The notes beneath the pieces were generated by a model. That model made no database searches and had not been told where the DNA came from. It worked only from the letters and a program-made list of their open reading frames with translations. The translations under genes and the position numbers were made by a program. Shown here one piece after another: positions 30,550 through 40,470 of a stretch of DNA of 64,000 nt. Position 1 is the first letter of the stretch, and every line of letters starts with the position of its first letter. The stretch comes from JAGOTP01 sp964582475 (lineage in GTDB: Bacteria > Patescibacteriota > Patescibacteriia > 2-12-FULL-60-25): NCBI GenBank assembly GCA_964582475.1, contig CAZOQS010000004.1, positions 62,001-126,000 of the forward strand. Reading direction: 5' to 3'.

Positions 30550-32631
30550 ATGCCCCGTGAATATTCATTGAAAGACACTCGCAACTTCGGAATTATCGCT
30601 CACATCGATGCAGGAAAGACCACTGTGTCTGAGCGTATTTTGTTTTATACAGGAAAGAAGCACAAAATTGGAGAAGTGCACGAAGGTGAAGCGACGATGG
30701 ACTGGATGGAGCAGGAACAAGAGCGCGGAATCACGATTACTGCCGCTGCGACAACCTGTTACTGGAAGGGCTCGCGCATGAACTTGATCGATACTCCAGG
30801 ACACATTGACTTCACGATTGAAGTGCAGCGTTCACTTCGTGTACTCGACGGAGCTGTAACCGTGTTCGACGGTGTAGCTGGTGTGGAATCACAGTCCGAA
30901 ACGGTGTGGCGCCAGGCGGACAAGCACAATGTGCCTCGTATTTGTTTCATCAACAAACTCGACCGCATGGGAGCGAACTTCTATAACGACGTGAAATCGA
31001 TTCACGATCGTTTGACGAAGAATGCACATCCAATTCAGTTGCCGATCGGTGCGGAAGAAAACTTCATCGGGATCATCGACCTCGTGCGCATGAAGGCCGA
31101 GATGTACAGCGATGAAATGGGTCAGAACATCGCAGAAGTTGAAATTCCAGAAGACATGATGGAGAAGGCGAAGGAATATCGCGCAAAGATGATTGAAGCG
31201 ATTTCTGAGACGGACGAAGACATGATGAACCGCTATCTCGCAGGCGAAGAATTCACGGTTGAAGAAATCAAAGCTGGGATCCGCCGCGCAACGATCGCGA
31301 ACCAGATCAATCCAATTTTGTGTGGCTCAGCGTTGAAGAACAAGGGTGTACAGTTTTTGCTCGACGCGATCGTGGAGTATCTCCCATGTCCGTTAGACAT
31401 CCCTCCAACAAAAGCAACGGAAGTCGATGACCTCGATGTCTCCTTAGCGATTACCCCACAAGACAGCGAGCCATTCGCAGCGTTGGCCTTCAAGGTCATG
31501 GCTGACCCATTCGTCGGAAAATTGATTTTCTTCCGCGTCTACTCCGGAATGTTGTCTGCTGGATCTTATGTGATCAATGCACGTACAGGGGAAAAAGAAC
31601 GTATTGGTCGCATCGTCCGCATGCACGCGAACGATCGTGAAGAGGTCTCAGAGGTTTTCTCTGGTGACATCGCCGCTGCCGTTGGATTGAAAGGAACATT
31701 GACGGGGGACACGCTCTTCGATGAAAAGCGTCCTTTGAAACTTGAATCGATCATCATTCCAGAGCCAGTTATTTCGCTCGCTGTTGAACCAAAGACAAAG
31801 GCTGACCAAGAAAAGATGGGTGTCGCGTTGCAGAAGTTGGGTGAAGAAGATCCTTCCTTCCGTGTACGTACCGACGAAGAAACGCTTCAGACCATTATCA
31901 GCGGGATGGGTGAATTGCACCTTGAAATCATCGTTGATCGCATGAAGCGCGAATTCAAAGTGGACGCGACGGTTGGTAAGCCACAGGTTGCCTATCGTGA
32001 AGCCTTGAAGGGATCTGCTGAAGGAGAAGGGAAATATATTCGTCAGTCTGGTGGTCGTGGTCAGTACGGTCACTGTGTGATCACGGTTGAACCAAACGAA
32101 CGCGGCAAGGGCTACGAATTCGTTGATAGTATCAAGGGTGGTGTGATTCCTCGCGAATTCATCCAGCCAATTAACAAGGGTATTCAAGAAGCGATGCTGC
32201 GTGGCGTGTTGGCTGGTTATCCAATGCTCGATGTGAAGATCACGTTGACCGATGGAAGCTACCACGACGTTGACTCGTCCGAAGCATCTTTCAAGGTCGC
32301 TGGATCACTCGCCTTCCAGGATGGTTGTCGCAAGGGTGGTGTCGTCATTCTTGAGCCAGTCATGAAAGTCGAAGTCGTTACTCCAGAAGCCTTCATGGGA
32401 GACGTTATCGGTGACTTGAACGCCAAGCGTGGACAGATCGAGGATGTGGCAGACCGTTCGAGCGTGAAAGTCATTCGCGCCTTGGTCCCACTCGCTGAAA
32501 TGTTCGGCTACTCGACCTCGCTTCGTTCTATGACCCAGGGTCGCGCCAGCTCCACTATGGAATTTGGCCAGTACGAAGAAGTTCCAAACAACATCTCAAA
32601 GATCATCATCGAAGGTCGCACCAAGAAATAA
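30550..32631 (+). CDS. fusA: Elongation factor G
   Basis: 693 residues, full length. It drives translocation by GTP hydrolysis. G1 is AHIDAGKTT, switch II region DTPGHIDF, G4 NKLD; the four other domains follow, including the domain IV loop region GGRGQYGHC. It is third in the str operon. A terminator hairpin lies 30 nt after the stop, separating it from the hypothetical gene and tuf. Pyrimidine-rich start context. Confidence 0.98.
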   Translation: MPREYSLKDTRNFGIIAHIDAGKTTVSERILFYTGKKHKIGEVHEGEATMDWMEQEQERGITITAAATTCYWKGSRMNLIDTPGHIDFTIEVQRSLRVLDGAVTVFDGVAGVESQSETVWRQADKHNVPRICFINKLDRMGANFYNDVKSIHDRLTKNAHPIQLPIGAEENFIGIIDLVRMKAEMYSDEMGQNIAEVEIPEDMMEKAKEYRAKMIEAISETDEDMMNRYLAGEEFTVEEIKAGIRRATIANQINPILCGSALKNKGVQFLLDAIVEYLPCPLDIPPTKATEVDDLDVSLAITPQDSEPFAALAFKVMADPFVGKLIFFRVYSGMLSAGSYVINARTGEKERIGRIVRMHANDREEVSEVFSGDIAAAVGLKGTLTGDTLFDEKRPLKLESIIIPEPVISLAVEPKTKADQEKMGVALQKLGEEDPSFRVRTDEETLQTIISGMGELHLEIIVDRMKREFKVDATVGKPQVAYREALKGSAEGEGKYIRQSGGRGQYGHCVITVEPNERGKGYEFVDSIKGGVIPREFIQPINKGIQEAMLRGVLAGYPMLDVKITLTDGSYHDVDSSEASFKVAGSLAFQDGCRKGGVVILEPVMKVEVVTPEAFMGDVIGDLNAKRGQIEDVADRSSVKVIRALVPLAEMFGYSTSLRSMTQGRASSTMEFGQYEEVPNNISKIIIEGRTKK

Positions 32632-32661
32632 GACGCGTAGAACCGATCGGCGGTTCAAACG

Positions 32662-32699
32662 AAACCCAGCCTCTGGCAGTATGCCTAGGCTGGGTTTTC
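32662..32699 (+). terminator. Terminator after fusA
   Basis: 11-bp stem AAACCCAGCCT/AGGCTGGGTTT (32662-32672, 32687-32697) ending in TTTT. Confidence 0.8.
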
Positions 32700-32729
32700 G
32701 GTTCACGACGCGTAGGGTAGGCTGCTGCC

Positions 32730-33215
32730 ATGGCTATACCTGCACTGACCCGGCTGCTCGAACTCGTTCACCGTACCCGCTTACCGCTGATCGTTCAGTC
32801 TTCGGATGCCAGCGAGCCCTGCGTCGTCCTACCTTTGAGTGTCTATGAGAAACTGGTAGGGGGAGTATCTGAAGTTTTGGGAGGGGATGAGTCCCAATCT
32901 CTCCCTATGGCTGAGCCTCAAGCGTCATTGGCAGACTTCTTGACCCCTGCATCAGATCGCTCATCTGCCGCGTCGAGTGGCGCACCTGATCGTTCGGAGT
33001 TAGAATCTAGAAACAGCCTCCGACTTCAAGATCTCCTTCAGGTCCAGGCTGAAATACCAGCCAAATCGCCAGTATCCGCAGTTCTTCCCCAGGTGGGTTC
33101 GGTGGAAGACCACTTTGCTTTCGATGGGCTTGATGTGAGAATTTTGCCTAAGACAAGGCAAAAAATAGGTGACATGCAAGATGCTCTTGACGGAAGTGGG
33201 CAGACTCTTGCCTGA
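32730..33215 (+). CDS. Hypothetical protein between fusA and tuf
   Basis: 161 residues. The first 40 (LLELVHRTRLPLIVQSSDAS, VVLPLSVYEKLVGG) resemble the N-terminal DNA-binding unit of Phd/YefM-type antitoxins; the rest is Ser/Ala/Glu-rich and probably disordered, with a short conserved-looking end. No toxin gene is adjacent. It interrupts the usual fusA-tuf neighbourhood and is preceded by the fusA terminator, so it needs its own promoter. GC is somewhat above that of its neighbours, and there is no clear Shine-Dalgarno. Function unknown. Confidence 0.6.
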   Translation: MAIPALTRLLELVHRTRLPLIVQSSDASEPCVVLPLSVYEKLVGGVSEVLGGDESQSLPMAEPQASLADFLTPASDRSSAASSGAPDRSELESRNSLRLQDLLQVQAEIPAKSPVSAVLPQVGSVEDHFAFDGLDVRILPKTRQKIGDMQDALDGSGQTLA

Positions 33216-33225
33216 AATCAACGTC

Positions 33226-33253
33226 TTTGTTATCATCATGCCACTCATAATTA
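33226..33253 (+). promoter_or_regulatory. Putative tuf promoter
   Basis: TTTGTT (33226-33231), 16 bp, TAATTA (33248-33253), about 30 nt before the tuf ATG. Moderate match. Confidence 0.45.
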
Positions 33254-33283
33254 CGTATTTTTAGTCTTATTTGACCTGCTCCT

Positions 33284-34474
<1,191 letters not shown>

Positions 34475-34482
34475 GCTAAACC

Positions 34483-34543
34483 GGGGAGGTTCCCCGCCTC
34501 GTAAAGAGCATCTCGCATGTTCTACGAGGTGGGGAACCTCCCC
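34483..34543. other. Long hairpin between tuf and rpsJ
   Basis: A 21-bp stem (34483-34503 with 34523-34543) containing one G-U pair, loop of 19 nt. It has no T tract, so it is better explained as an RNA processing or stability element than as a terminator. Confidence 0.8.
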
Positions 34544-34553
34544 TCCATTGCAC

Positions 34554-34904
34554 ATGTCCGATATCAAGACAAAGGCAGCCCCAGTAGTGAAAACAGCGGG
34601 AGCACAGCGCGTGCGGATTAAGATCCGTGCCTATGATCATAAGATCATTGACCAGGCGACTCGCATGATCATCGAAACGGCTGAACGGAATGGTGGGAAA
34701 GTGATCGGCCCGATCCCGTTGCCGACAGAAAAGAAGAAGTGGACCGTCAACCGTTCCACGTTCATCTACAAGGACGCTCGTGAGCAGTTTGAAATGCGCA
34801 TTCATAAGCGCATTGTCGACATCTTGGATCCAAATCCAAAGACGATCGATTCGCTCACCTCTCTCAACCTCCCAGCGGGTGTTGATGTAGAGATCAAAAT
34901 GTAA
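34554..34904 (+). CDS. rpsJ: Ribosomal protein uS10
   Basis: 116 residues; the core RIKIRAYDHKIIDQATRMII and NRSTFIYKDAREQFEMR is conserved. S10 is a head protein of the small subunit and the NusE antitermination factor. The first 15 residues (MSDIKTKAAPVVKTA) are an extra tail. In most bacteria it heads the S10 operon; here a leader with a terminator-like hairpin separates it from rplC. Confidence 0.97.
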   Translation: MSDIKTKAAPVVKTAGAQRVRIKIRAYDHKIIDQATRMIIETAERNGGKVIGPIPLPTEKKKWTVNRSTFIYKDAREQFEMRIHKRIVDILDPNPKTIDSLTSLNLPAGVDVEIKM

Positions 34905-35039
34905 GAGTGTGTGGTTCCCAAGGAGAAAGTTGTCTGAAGGCTTACTTCAAAACGTGCTCGTTTAACGAGTGCGTGACATAACCTCCCTGCAGTGAATCGT
35001 GAAGTTCCGAAACGTCGGTTCAGCCTCTTCTAGGTTGAG

Positions 35040-35090
35040 ACCGGGAGTTTGGAGACAAACGATTGTCTGCAGACTCCCGGTTTTGTTTTT
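35040..35090 (+). terminator. Terminator or attenuator in the rplC leader
   Basis: ACCGGGAGT (35040-35048) pairs with ACTCCCGGT (35073-35081), with an inner AGACA/TGTCT stem, followed by TTTTGTTTTT. It lies 28 nt before the rplC ATG and is well placed for attenuation control of the S10 cluster. The interval 34905-35039 also holds CTCGTT-T-AACGAG near 34957 but no gene. Confidence 0.8.
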
Positions 35091-35117
35091 ATCCATCCGC
35101 GACCAATCCGATCGCAT

Positions 35118-35723
35118 ATGAAATTCATCCTCGGTAAGAAACTCGAGATGTCGCAAATTTACGGAGCAGATGGAAATCTGATTCCCGTAACTTTAGTGCA
35201 GGCGGGTCCATGTGTTATCACGCAGGTTAAGACGAAAGAGACGGACGGCTACGAAGCGGTGCAGGTTGGATTTGGCACTTCCCGTACGCTGACACGTCCA
35301 GAGGCTGGTCACTTGAAAGATCTTCCTCAAGCTCCTCACTTGTGCGAATTCCGGTTGTCAGATGTCGCGTCCTTCAAGCGTGGTGACGCGATTGAGGCAG
35401 CGGTCTTCCAGCCAGGTGATAAGGTAAACGTTCGTGGGACATCGAAGGGCAAGGGCTTTCAGGGTGTGGTGCGTCGTCATCACTTCCATGGTCACCCAAC
35501 GAGTCACGGTCACAAGGACCAAGAGCGTATGCCAGGTTCTATCGGTGCCGGTGGTGTTCAGCACGTGTTGAAAGGCCGCCGTATGGCCGGTCACATGGGC
35601 GACGAATCGGTCATGGTGAAGAACTTAGTTGTCGTCGAAGTGCGTGAAGGGGGAATCCTCGCTCTGAAAGGAGCCGTCCCAGGAGCCCGTCATTCTTTGA
35701 TTGAAATCGTTTCCGCTTCCTAA
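35118..35723 (+). CDS. rplC: Ribosomal protein uL3
   Basis: 201 residues starting MKFILGKKLEMSQIYGADGN. The central loop that reaches the peptidyl transferase centre (GVVRRHHFHGHPTSHGH) is present. First gene of the rplC-rplD-rplW-rplB run and preceded by the attenuator-like hairpin. The longer start at 35049 would lie within that hairpin and is rejected. Confidence 0.97.
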   Translation: MKFILGKKLEMSQIYGADGNLIPVTLVQAGPCVITQVKTKETDGYEAVQVGFGTSRTLTRPEAGHLKDLPQAPHLCEFRLSDVASFKRGDAIEAAVFQPGDKVNVRGTSKGKGFQGVVRRHHFHGHPTSHGHKDQERMPGSIGAGGVQHVLKGRRMAGHMGDESVMVKNLVVVEVREGGILALKGAVPGARHSLIEIVSAS

Positions 35724-35725
35724 AT

Positions 35726-36352
35726 ATGGCTAAGACATCGATCTACAACTACCAGGGTCAATCAGTCGGCCAGATGGAACTTCCGGACCGTCTGTTCGCT
35801 GTGACTCCAGATCCAGCTCTCGTGCACGAAGCCGTGATTGCTCAGCGCGCCAACGCACGTCATGCAATTGCTGCAACGCAAACCAAGGGAATGGTGCACG
35901 GAGGCGGAAAGAAGCCATGGAAGCAAAAGGGAACTGGTCGCGCCCGTCAGGGATCGATTCGTTCTCCTCAGTGGAAGGGTGGAGGTGTCGTGTTCGGTCC
36001 AAGTTCCGAACGCAACTTCTCGCTCAAGATGAACCGCAAAGCGAAGCGCAAGGCTTTGTCGATGGTACTCACCGACAAACTTATGCGTGAAAAACTCATT
36101 GTGCTCGAGACGATCATGAAAGAGCCAGTGAAGACCAAGACGTTCCTCGCGATGATGCAGAAACTTCCTGTTGATCGCACGACGCTCATGGTGCTTGGTG
36201 GCTCGGATCCAGTCGCAGTTCGCATGGCTCGCAACCTTCCATCCGTGAAGGTCGTGACCGTCAACAGCTTGAACATGCTCGATCTCTTGACCTACCGTTC
36301 CGTAGTCTTTTTGAAAGACGCTATTTCGGCGTTGGAACAGATCTACGCCTAA
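35726..36352 (+). CDS. rplD: Ribosomal protein uL4
   Basis: 208 residues. The loop with GGGKKPWKQKGTGRARQGS, which lines the exit tunnel, is intact. In other bacteria L4 represses the S10 operon by binding its leader; the hairpin before rplC makes that plausible here. Follows rplC by 2 nt. Confidence 0.97.
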   Translation: MAKTSIYNYQGQSVGQMELPDRLFAVTPDPALVHEAVIAQRANARHAIAATQTKGMVHGGGKKPWKQKGTGRARQGSIRSPQWKGGGVVFGPSSERNFSLKMNRKAKRKALSMVLTDKLMREKLIVLETIMKEPVKTKTFLAMMQKLPVDRTTLMVLGGSDPVAVRMARNLPSVKVVTVNSLNMLDLLTYRSVVFLKDAISALEQIYA

Positions 36353-36361
36353 TATTCTCCT

Positions 36362-36778
36362 ATGGGAATTATTGACCGCATCCGCAAGCAGCCGGCTGAC
36401 AAAGCCACGAAGGACGCTGCTGCTCCAAAGACAAAGAAGACGGCAAAGAAGCCAGAGGCTGATTTGTCCGTCAAAGCTCCTACAACCGTCCTTCCTTCTT
36501 GGATGTACTCCGTTGTTGGCGCGCCTCGCGTAAGCGAAAAGGCTTCCCGTTTAGTAACGGAAACCAACACCTACACCTTTAATGTGCCAATCGCTGCTGA
36601 AAAGGTTGCCATCCGCAAAGCAATTGAAGCTCGTTACGGCGTGAAGGTGGTCGCTGTTCGCACAATTCGTGGCGCTGGAAAAGTCGTCCGCCGTGGACGC
36701 ATTGAAGGTCGCCGCAATGCCTGGAAGAAGGCTTTGGTTGAGCTTAAACCAGGATCATCGATTGATCTCTCCGCGTAA
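36362..36778 (+). CDS. rplW: Ribosomal protein uL23 with N-terminal extension
   Basis: 138 residues; the normal core is about 95 and begins near residue 45 (YSVVGAPRVSEKASRLVTET). The preceding 40 residues are Lys/Ala/Pro-rich and likely disordered. L23 sits at the exit tunnel and docks trigger factor and SRP. It follows rplD by 9 nt. Confidence 0.96.
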   Translation: MGIIDRIRKQPADKATKDAAAPKTKKTAKKPEADLSVKAPTTVLPSWMYSVVGAPRVSEKASRLVTETNTYTFNVPIAAEKVAIRKAIEARYGVKVVAVRTIRGAGKVVRRGRIEGRRNAWKKALVELKPGSSIDLSA

Positions 36779-36783
36779 TTGTT

Positions 36784-37623
36784 ATGCCTATTAAGCAATA
36801 CAAGCCTGTTACCAAAGGCCGCCGTTTCTCCTCGGTTCAGGATTTCTCCGACATCACGACCAACGAGCCAGAGAAAACGCTTATCTCGTTCCGCAAGAGC
36901 CGAGCAGGTCGTTCGAATGGAAAGATCACCGTTCGTCACCAGGGTGGTGGCAACAAGCGTTATACGCGTGAAATTGACTTCGTCCGTTCTCGCTACGACA
37001 TCCCAGCGAAAATCGTTTCGATTGAATACGATCCAAGCCGTGGTGCCCGTATCGGTCTCGTGAACTACGCCGATGGTGTGAAGAGCTACATCCTTCTTCC
37101 ATTCGGTTCAAAGGTAGGGGACACCATTGTGTCTTCGCGCACAGAAGCTGAAATCACGGTTGGAAACCGTTTGCCACTTGAAAAGATCCCTGTCGGTACG
37201 CAGGTCCACGGAGTTGAATTGAATCCAGAGCAGGGCGCGAAAATCGCTCGTGCCGCTGGAACGTTGATCAGCTTCATGGCGATTGAAGGCGACACAGCTA
37301 TTTTGAAGATGCCATCCGGCGAAGTCCGCAAGGTTCCAAAATCTTGCTCGGCAACAATCGGAACAGTTTCGAACCCAGACTGGCACTTGGTGCGCTGGGG
37401 AAAAGCTGGTCGTATGCGTCATCGTGGGATCAAGCCTACCGTCCGCGGTAAGGTGATGAACCCGGTCGATCACCCACACGGTGGTGGTGAAGGTAAGCAT
37501 CCAATCGGTATGAAGTACGCCAAGACGAAGTGGGGTAAGCATGCGCTTGGTGTGAAAACACGTCGCACGCACCGCTCCTCTGATCGCCATATTCTTACCC
37601 GTCGTCGCGGGAATACGCTCTAA
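36784..37623 (+). CDS. rplB: Ribosomal protein uL2
   Basis: 279 residues, full length. The conserved C-terminal GVVMNPVDHPHGG-type segment appears as VMNPVDHPHGGGEGKHP, near the peptidyl transferase centre. It follows rplW by 5 nt. Confidence 0.98.
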   Translation: MPIKQYKPVTKGRRFSSVQDFSDITTNEPEKTLISFRKSRAGRSNGKITVRHQGGGNKRYTREIDFVRSRYDIPAKIVSIEYDPSRGARIGLVNYADGVKSYILLPFGSKVGDTIVSSRTEAEITVGNRLPLEKIPVGTQVHGVELNPEQGAKIARAAGTLISFMAIEGDTAILKMPSGEVRKVPKSCSATIGTVSNPDWHLVRWGKAGRMRHRGIKPTVRGKVMNPVDHPHGGGEGKHPIGMKYAKTKWGKHALGVKTRRTHRSSDRHILTRRRGNTL

Positions 37624-37629
37624 CCTCCT

Positions 37630-37941
37630 ATGTCACGTAGTCTTAAAAAAGGTGCTTTCACCGATGCCAAGCTTCTTGCAAAGGTCATCGCTCAGAAGGC
37701 TGGGGATAAAACCCCCATCAAGACGTGGTCTCGTGCTTCGACGATCACTCCTGAGATGGTCGGTAAAACAATGGCAGTCCACAATGGTAAGATGCACATT
37801 GCGGTTGTTATCGTTGAGAACATGGTTGGACACAAGCTTGGAGAGTTCTCTCCAACGCGTAAGTTCGTTCGTCATGGTGGTAAATTAGCTAAGTCGGATG
37901 CTCCAGCGGCCAAGCCAGCTGCAGCTCCAGCTAAGAAATAA
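37630..37941 (+). CDS. rpsS: Ribosomal protein uS19
   Basis: 103 residues. The core MSRSLKKGAFTDAKLLAKV, MVGHKLGEFSPTRKFVRHGG is typical; the last 12 residues are an Ala/Lys tail. The ATG is preceded by TAACCTCCT, an example of the pyrimidine context used here. Confidence 0.97.
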   Translation: MSRSLKKGAFTDAKLLAKVIAQKAGDKTPIKTWSRASTITPEMVGKTMAVHNGKMHIAVVIVENMVGHKLGEFSPTRKFVRHGGKLAKSDAPAAKPAAAPAKK

Positions 37942-37944
37942 TCT

Positions 37945-38370
37945 ATGGACGTTCACGCATTTCTCCGTTCCCTCCGTATCTCACCTCGCAAAGTGCGTTT
38001 AGTGATCGATGCGGTTCGTGGAAAGTCTGTGAAAGACGCGGATATCCGTTTGTCTCTCATGAACAAGGGTGCTGCCTTGCCAGTGCTCAAGCTTTTGCGT
38101 TCCGCGATTGCAAACGCAGAACATAACTTCAAAATGGAATCGAGCTCGTTGTACATCAAGTCGATTACAGCGGACGGCGGACCAACATTGAAGCGCTCGC
38201 GCCCTCGCGCCTTTGGTCGAGCAGCGCCGATTCGCAAGCGAACCACGCATCTTTCGATTGTGTTGGCTGATCGTGCCGAACTTGCGGACAAGAAGAGCAC
38301 AAAGAGCAAGAAGGTTGAGAAAGTTGAAAAGACTGTCAGCCCTAAGAAGTCCTCTTCTTTGAAGGCCTAA
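37945..38370 (+). CDS. rplV: Ribosomal protein uL22
   Basis: 141 residues. Core with RISPRKVRLVIDAVRGK and the tunnel loop RPRAFGRAAPIRKRTTHLSI. The last 30 residues are a Lys/Ser/Glu tail not found in standard L22. Overall position between rpsS and rpsC is canonical. Confidence 0.97.
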   Translation: MDVHAFLRSLRISPRKVRLVIDAVRGKSVKDADIRLSLMNKGAALPVLKLLRSAIANAEHNFKMESSSLYIKSITADGGPTLKRSRPRAFGRAAPIRKRTTHLSIVLADRAELADKKSTKSKKVEKVEKTVSPKKSSSLKA

Positions 38371-38375
38371 CCTCT

Positions 38376-39194
38376 ATGGCACACAAAGTTCATCCATTCG
38401 TTTTCCGTCTCGGAACCACGACCCAGTGGCCATCCCGTTGGTTTGCGCGCAAAGAAGTATTTAGCACGCACTTGCAACAGGATCACGACATTCGTTCGTA
38501 CTTCGTTACGCAGTTGAAAGACGCCGCCTTGAACCGTGTTGATATTGAACGCTCACGCGGAAATATCACGGTCACTCTTCACACGGCTAAGCCAGGTGTA
38601 GTGATCGGACGTTCAGGCGCCGGGATTGAAGAGCTTCGCAAGAAGGCGACTAAGCGCTTCTTCCCAATGCAGCGCGGAAAGATGCTCTTCACCATTGCTG
38701 TGCAAGAAGTTGCACGTCCAGGGATTGAAGCGCAGCTCGTCGCACAAGGAGTTGTCCAAGATCTCGAACGCCGCATGGCCTTCCGCCGTGTGTTGAAGAT
38801 GACGCTTGAACGTATCCGCAAGGCGGGTGCGCTCGGTGCGCGTGTCGCGGTCGCTGGACGTTTGAACGGCGCAGAAATTGCCCGTACAGAAAAACTCGGT
38901 TGGGGAAAAATCCCTCTGACAAACTTGCGCGCAGATATTGACTACGCGTCCACGACAGCTCGTACGATCGCAGGAGCGATTGGGGTAAAGGTCTGGATTT
39001 ACCGTGGAGATATCTTTGCTCAGGACCGTTTGTCCCAGTACCAGCCAAACACGCCTGCGCGTGGAGGTCGCTCGGATCGTTCCGGTGATCGCCGCGACGG
39101 AGGTGCGCGTCGCCCAATGGGAGGCCCACGTTCCATGCCAGCTCAAGCTCCAGCGCCAGCCGTTGAATCCACTGAAGCGCCAGCAGCGGCTTAA
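38376..39194 (+). CDS. rpsC: Ribosomal protein uS3 with disordered tail
   Basis: 272 residues. The KH domain has PGVVIGRSGAGIEELRKK; the C-terminal domain has ARVAVAGRLNGAEIARTE. The last 60 residues are rich in Arg, Gly, Asp then Pro/Ala, a disordered extension. S3 forms part of the mRNA entry site. Follows rplV by 5 nt. Confidence 0.97.
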   Translation: MAHKVHPFVFRLGTTTQWPSRWFARKEVFSTHLQQDHDIRSYFVTQLKDAALNRVDIERSRGNITVTLHTAKPGVVIGRSGAGIEELRKKATKRFFPMQRGKMLFTIAVQEVARPGIEAQLVAQGVVQDLERRMAFRRVLKMTLERIRKAGALGARVAVAGRLNGAEIARTEKLGWGKIPLTNLRADIDYASTTARTIAGAIGVKVWIYRGDIFAQDRLSQYQPNTPARGGRSDRSGDRRDGGARRPMGGPRSMPAQAPAPAVESTEAPAAA

Positions 39195-39209
39195 TCGAAC
39201 CCACGCATT

Positions 39210-39620
39210 ATGTTAATTCCAAGCAAAGTTAAGCACCGCAAGTGGCACAAAGGACGTGCGCGTAATATCCGCACGGCCTCCGACAAGGTCGGAATCGCCT
39301 TTGGATCACATGGTTTGAAAGCGATCACCCCATCCTGGGTCTCGAGCCAGCAGATCGAAGCGGCTCGTCGTGTTCTCACGCGCTACATCAAAAAGGGAGG
39401 CAAAGTCTGGATCCGTATCTTCCCAGATCACCCTGTCACAAAGAAGGGAAACGAAGTTCCGATGGGATCCGGTAAAGGAGCGGTTGACCACTACGTGGCC
39501 GTCGTTCGCCCAGGAACCGTGCTCTTCGAGATGGATGGTGTCACTCCTGAAGCAGCGAAAGAGGCTCTGGAAAGTGCTGCGTTTAAACTCTCGAGTGTCT
39601 GTAAGTACATCGCGAAATAA
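39210..39620 (+). CDS. rplP: Ribosomal protein uL16
   Basis: 136 residues, normal. Includes MLIPSKVKHRKWHKGRAR and RIFPDHPVTKKGNEVPMGSG. It lies near the A-site tRNA and is required for late 50S assembly. Confidence 0.97.
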   Translation: MLIPSKVKHRKWHKGRARNIRTASDKVGIAFGSHGLKAITPSWVSSQQIEAARRVLTRYIKKGGKVWIRIFPDHPVTKKGNEVPMGSGKGAVDHYVAVVRPGTVLFEMDGVTPEAAKEALESAAFKLSSVCKYIAK

Positions 39621-39622
39621 GT

Positions 39623-39823
39623 ATGGACATGAAAGAACTCCTCACCCAGACGACCGAAGAACTCTCGCGCATGCTCGGAGAAGCGGAGCGTGACGAGCAG
39701 GCCCTTCGTCGGAAGCTCGCCTTGCGCACGTATGCCAAGACAGCGGAATCGACAACGATTCGTCGGCAGGTCGCCCGTTTAAAAACGGTGATTGCCCAAC
39801 AGAAGCGTTCCACTACCGTATGA
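39623..39823 (+). CDS. rpmC: Ribosomal protein uL29
   Basis: 66 residues, two helices, with LAEAERDEQALRRKLA-like pattern and a basic end; sequence is divergent but size and position between rplP and rpsQ fix the call. Its stop overlaps the rpsQ start (ATGA), indicating translational coupling. Confidence 0.93.
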   Translation: MDMKELLTQTTEELSRMLGEAERDEQALRRKLALRTYAKTAESTTIRRQVARLKTVIAQQKRSTTV

Positions 39824-40089
39824 TGACCACTCCTCCAACCACCACTCCTCACCGCCGTCTGCAGGGAGTCGTTGTATCTAACAAGATGCAAGCGACAACT
39901 GTTGTGCGTGTGGACCGTCGTGTTGCTCACCCGAAATACGGAAAGTATTTTACGGTTTCGAAGCGTTTCAAGATTCACTCCCCAGGAGTGACGCTCGATC
40001 TCGGAGATATCGTCCAGTTCGAAGAGTGCCGACCTATTAGCCGCGACAAGCGCTGGCGCTATATTGCAACCTTGAAGAAGGTTGCGTAA
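39820..40089 (+). CDS. rpsQ: Ribosomal protein uS17
   Basis: 89 residues. OB fold with LQGVVVSNKMQATTVVRVDR and HPKYGKYFTVSKRFKIH. The 12 Thr/Pro-rich first residues are an extension. Overlaps rpmC by 4 nt. Confidence 0.96.
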   Translation: MMTTPPTTTPHRRLQGVVVSNKMQATTVVRVDRRVAHPKYGKYFTVSKRFKIHSPGVTLDLGDIVQFEECRPISRDKRWRYIATLKKVA

Positions 40090-40096
40090 TCCCTTT

Positions 40097-40468
40097 ATGA
40101 TTCAACACCGATCGATGATCGCCGTCGCGGATAACACCGGAGCAAAGTTGCTTCAGTGTATCGGCGTACAGGGCGGCTACAAGATGCGCTATGCGGGTCT
40201 TGGAGACGTGGTGACCTGCGTCGTGAAGGAAGCAGCCCCACGCGGTATGGTAAAGAAGTCCGATATCGTTCACGCCGTGCTCGTGCGTATCCGCAAGGAA
40301 ACACGCCGACCAGATGGAACGTATATCCGTTTTGATGAAAATGCAGCGGCGATTATTGACCCGAAATCTCTTGATCCAAAAGGCACACGTATCTTCGGCC
40401 CAGTTGCACGCGAATTGCGTGGACGTGGCTTCTCGAAGATCGTGTCCTTAGCTCCAGAAGTGCTCTAA
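40097..40468 (+). CDS. rplN: Ribosomal protein uL14
   Basis: 123 residues, normal. Starts MIQHRSMIAVADNTGAKLLQ and includes RIFGPVARELRGRGFSKIVS. It forms intersubunit bridge B8. An ATG at 40082 would overlap rpsQ and is not needed. Confidence 0.98.
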   Translation: MIQHRSMIAVADNTGAKLLQCIGVQGGYKMRYAGLGDVVTCVVKEAAPRGMVKKSDIVHAVLVRIRKETRRPDGTYIRFDENAAAIIDPKSLDPKGTRIFGPVARELRGRGFSKIVSLAPEVL

Positions 40469-40470
40469 CT

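Noticed and set aside
35049..35117. Upstream start for rplC
   Set aside because: It would begin inside the hairpin and T tract of the leader; L3 proteins start with the MKFILGKK-like segment.
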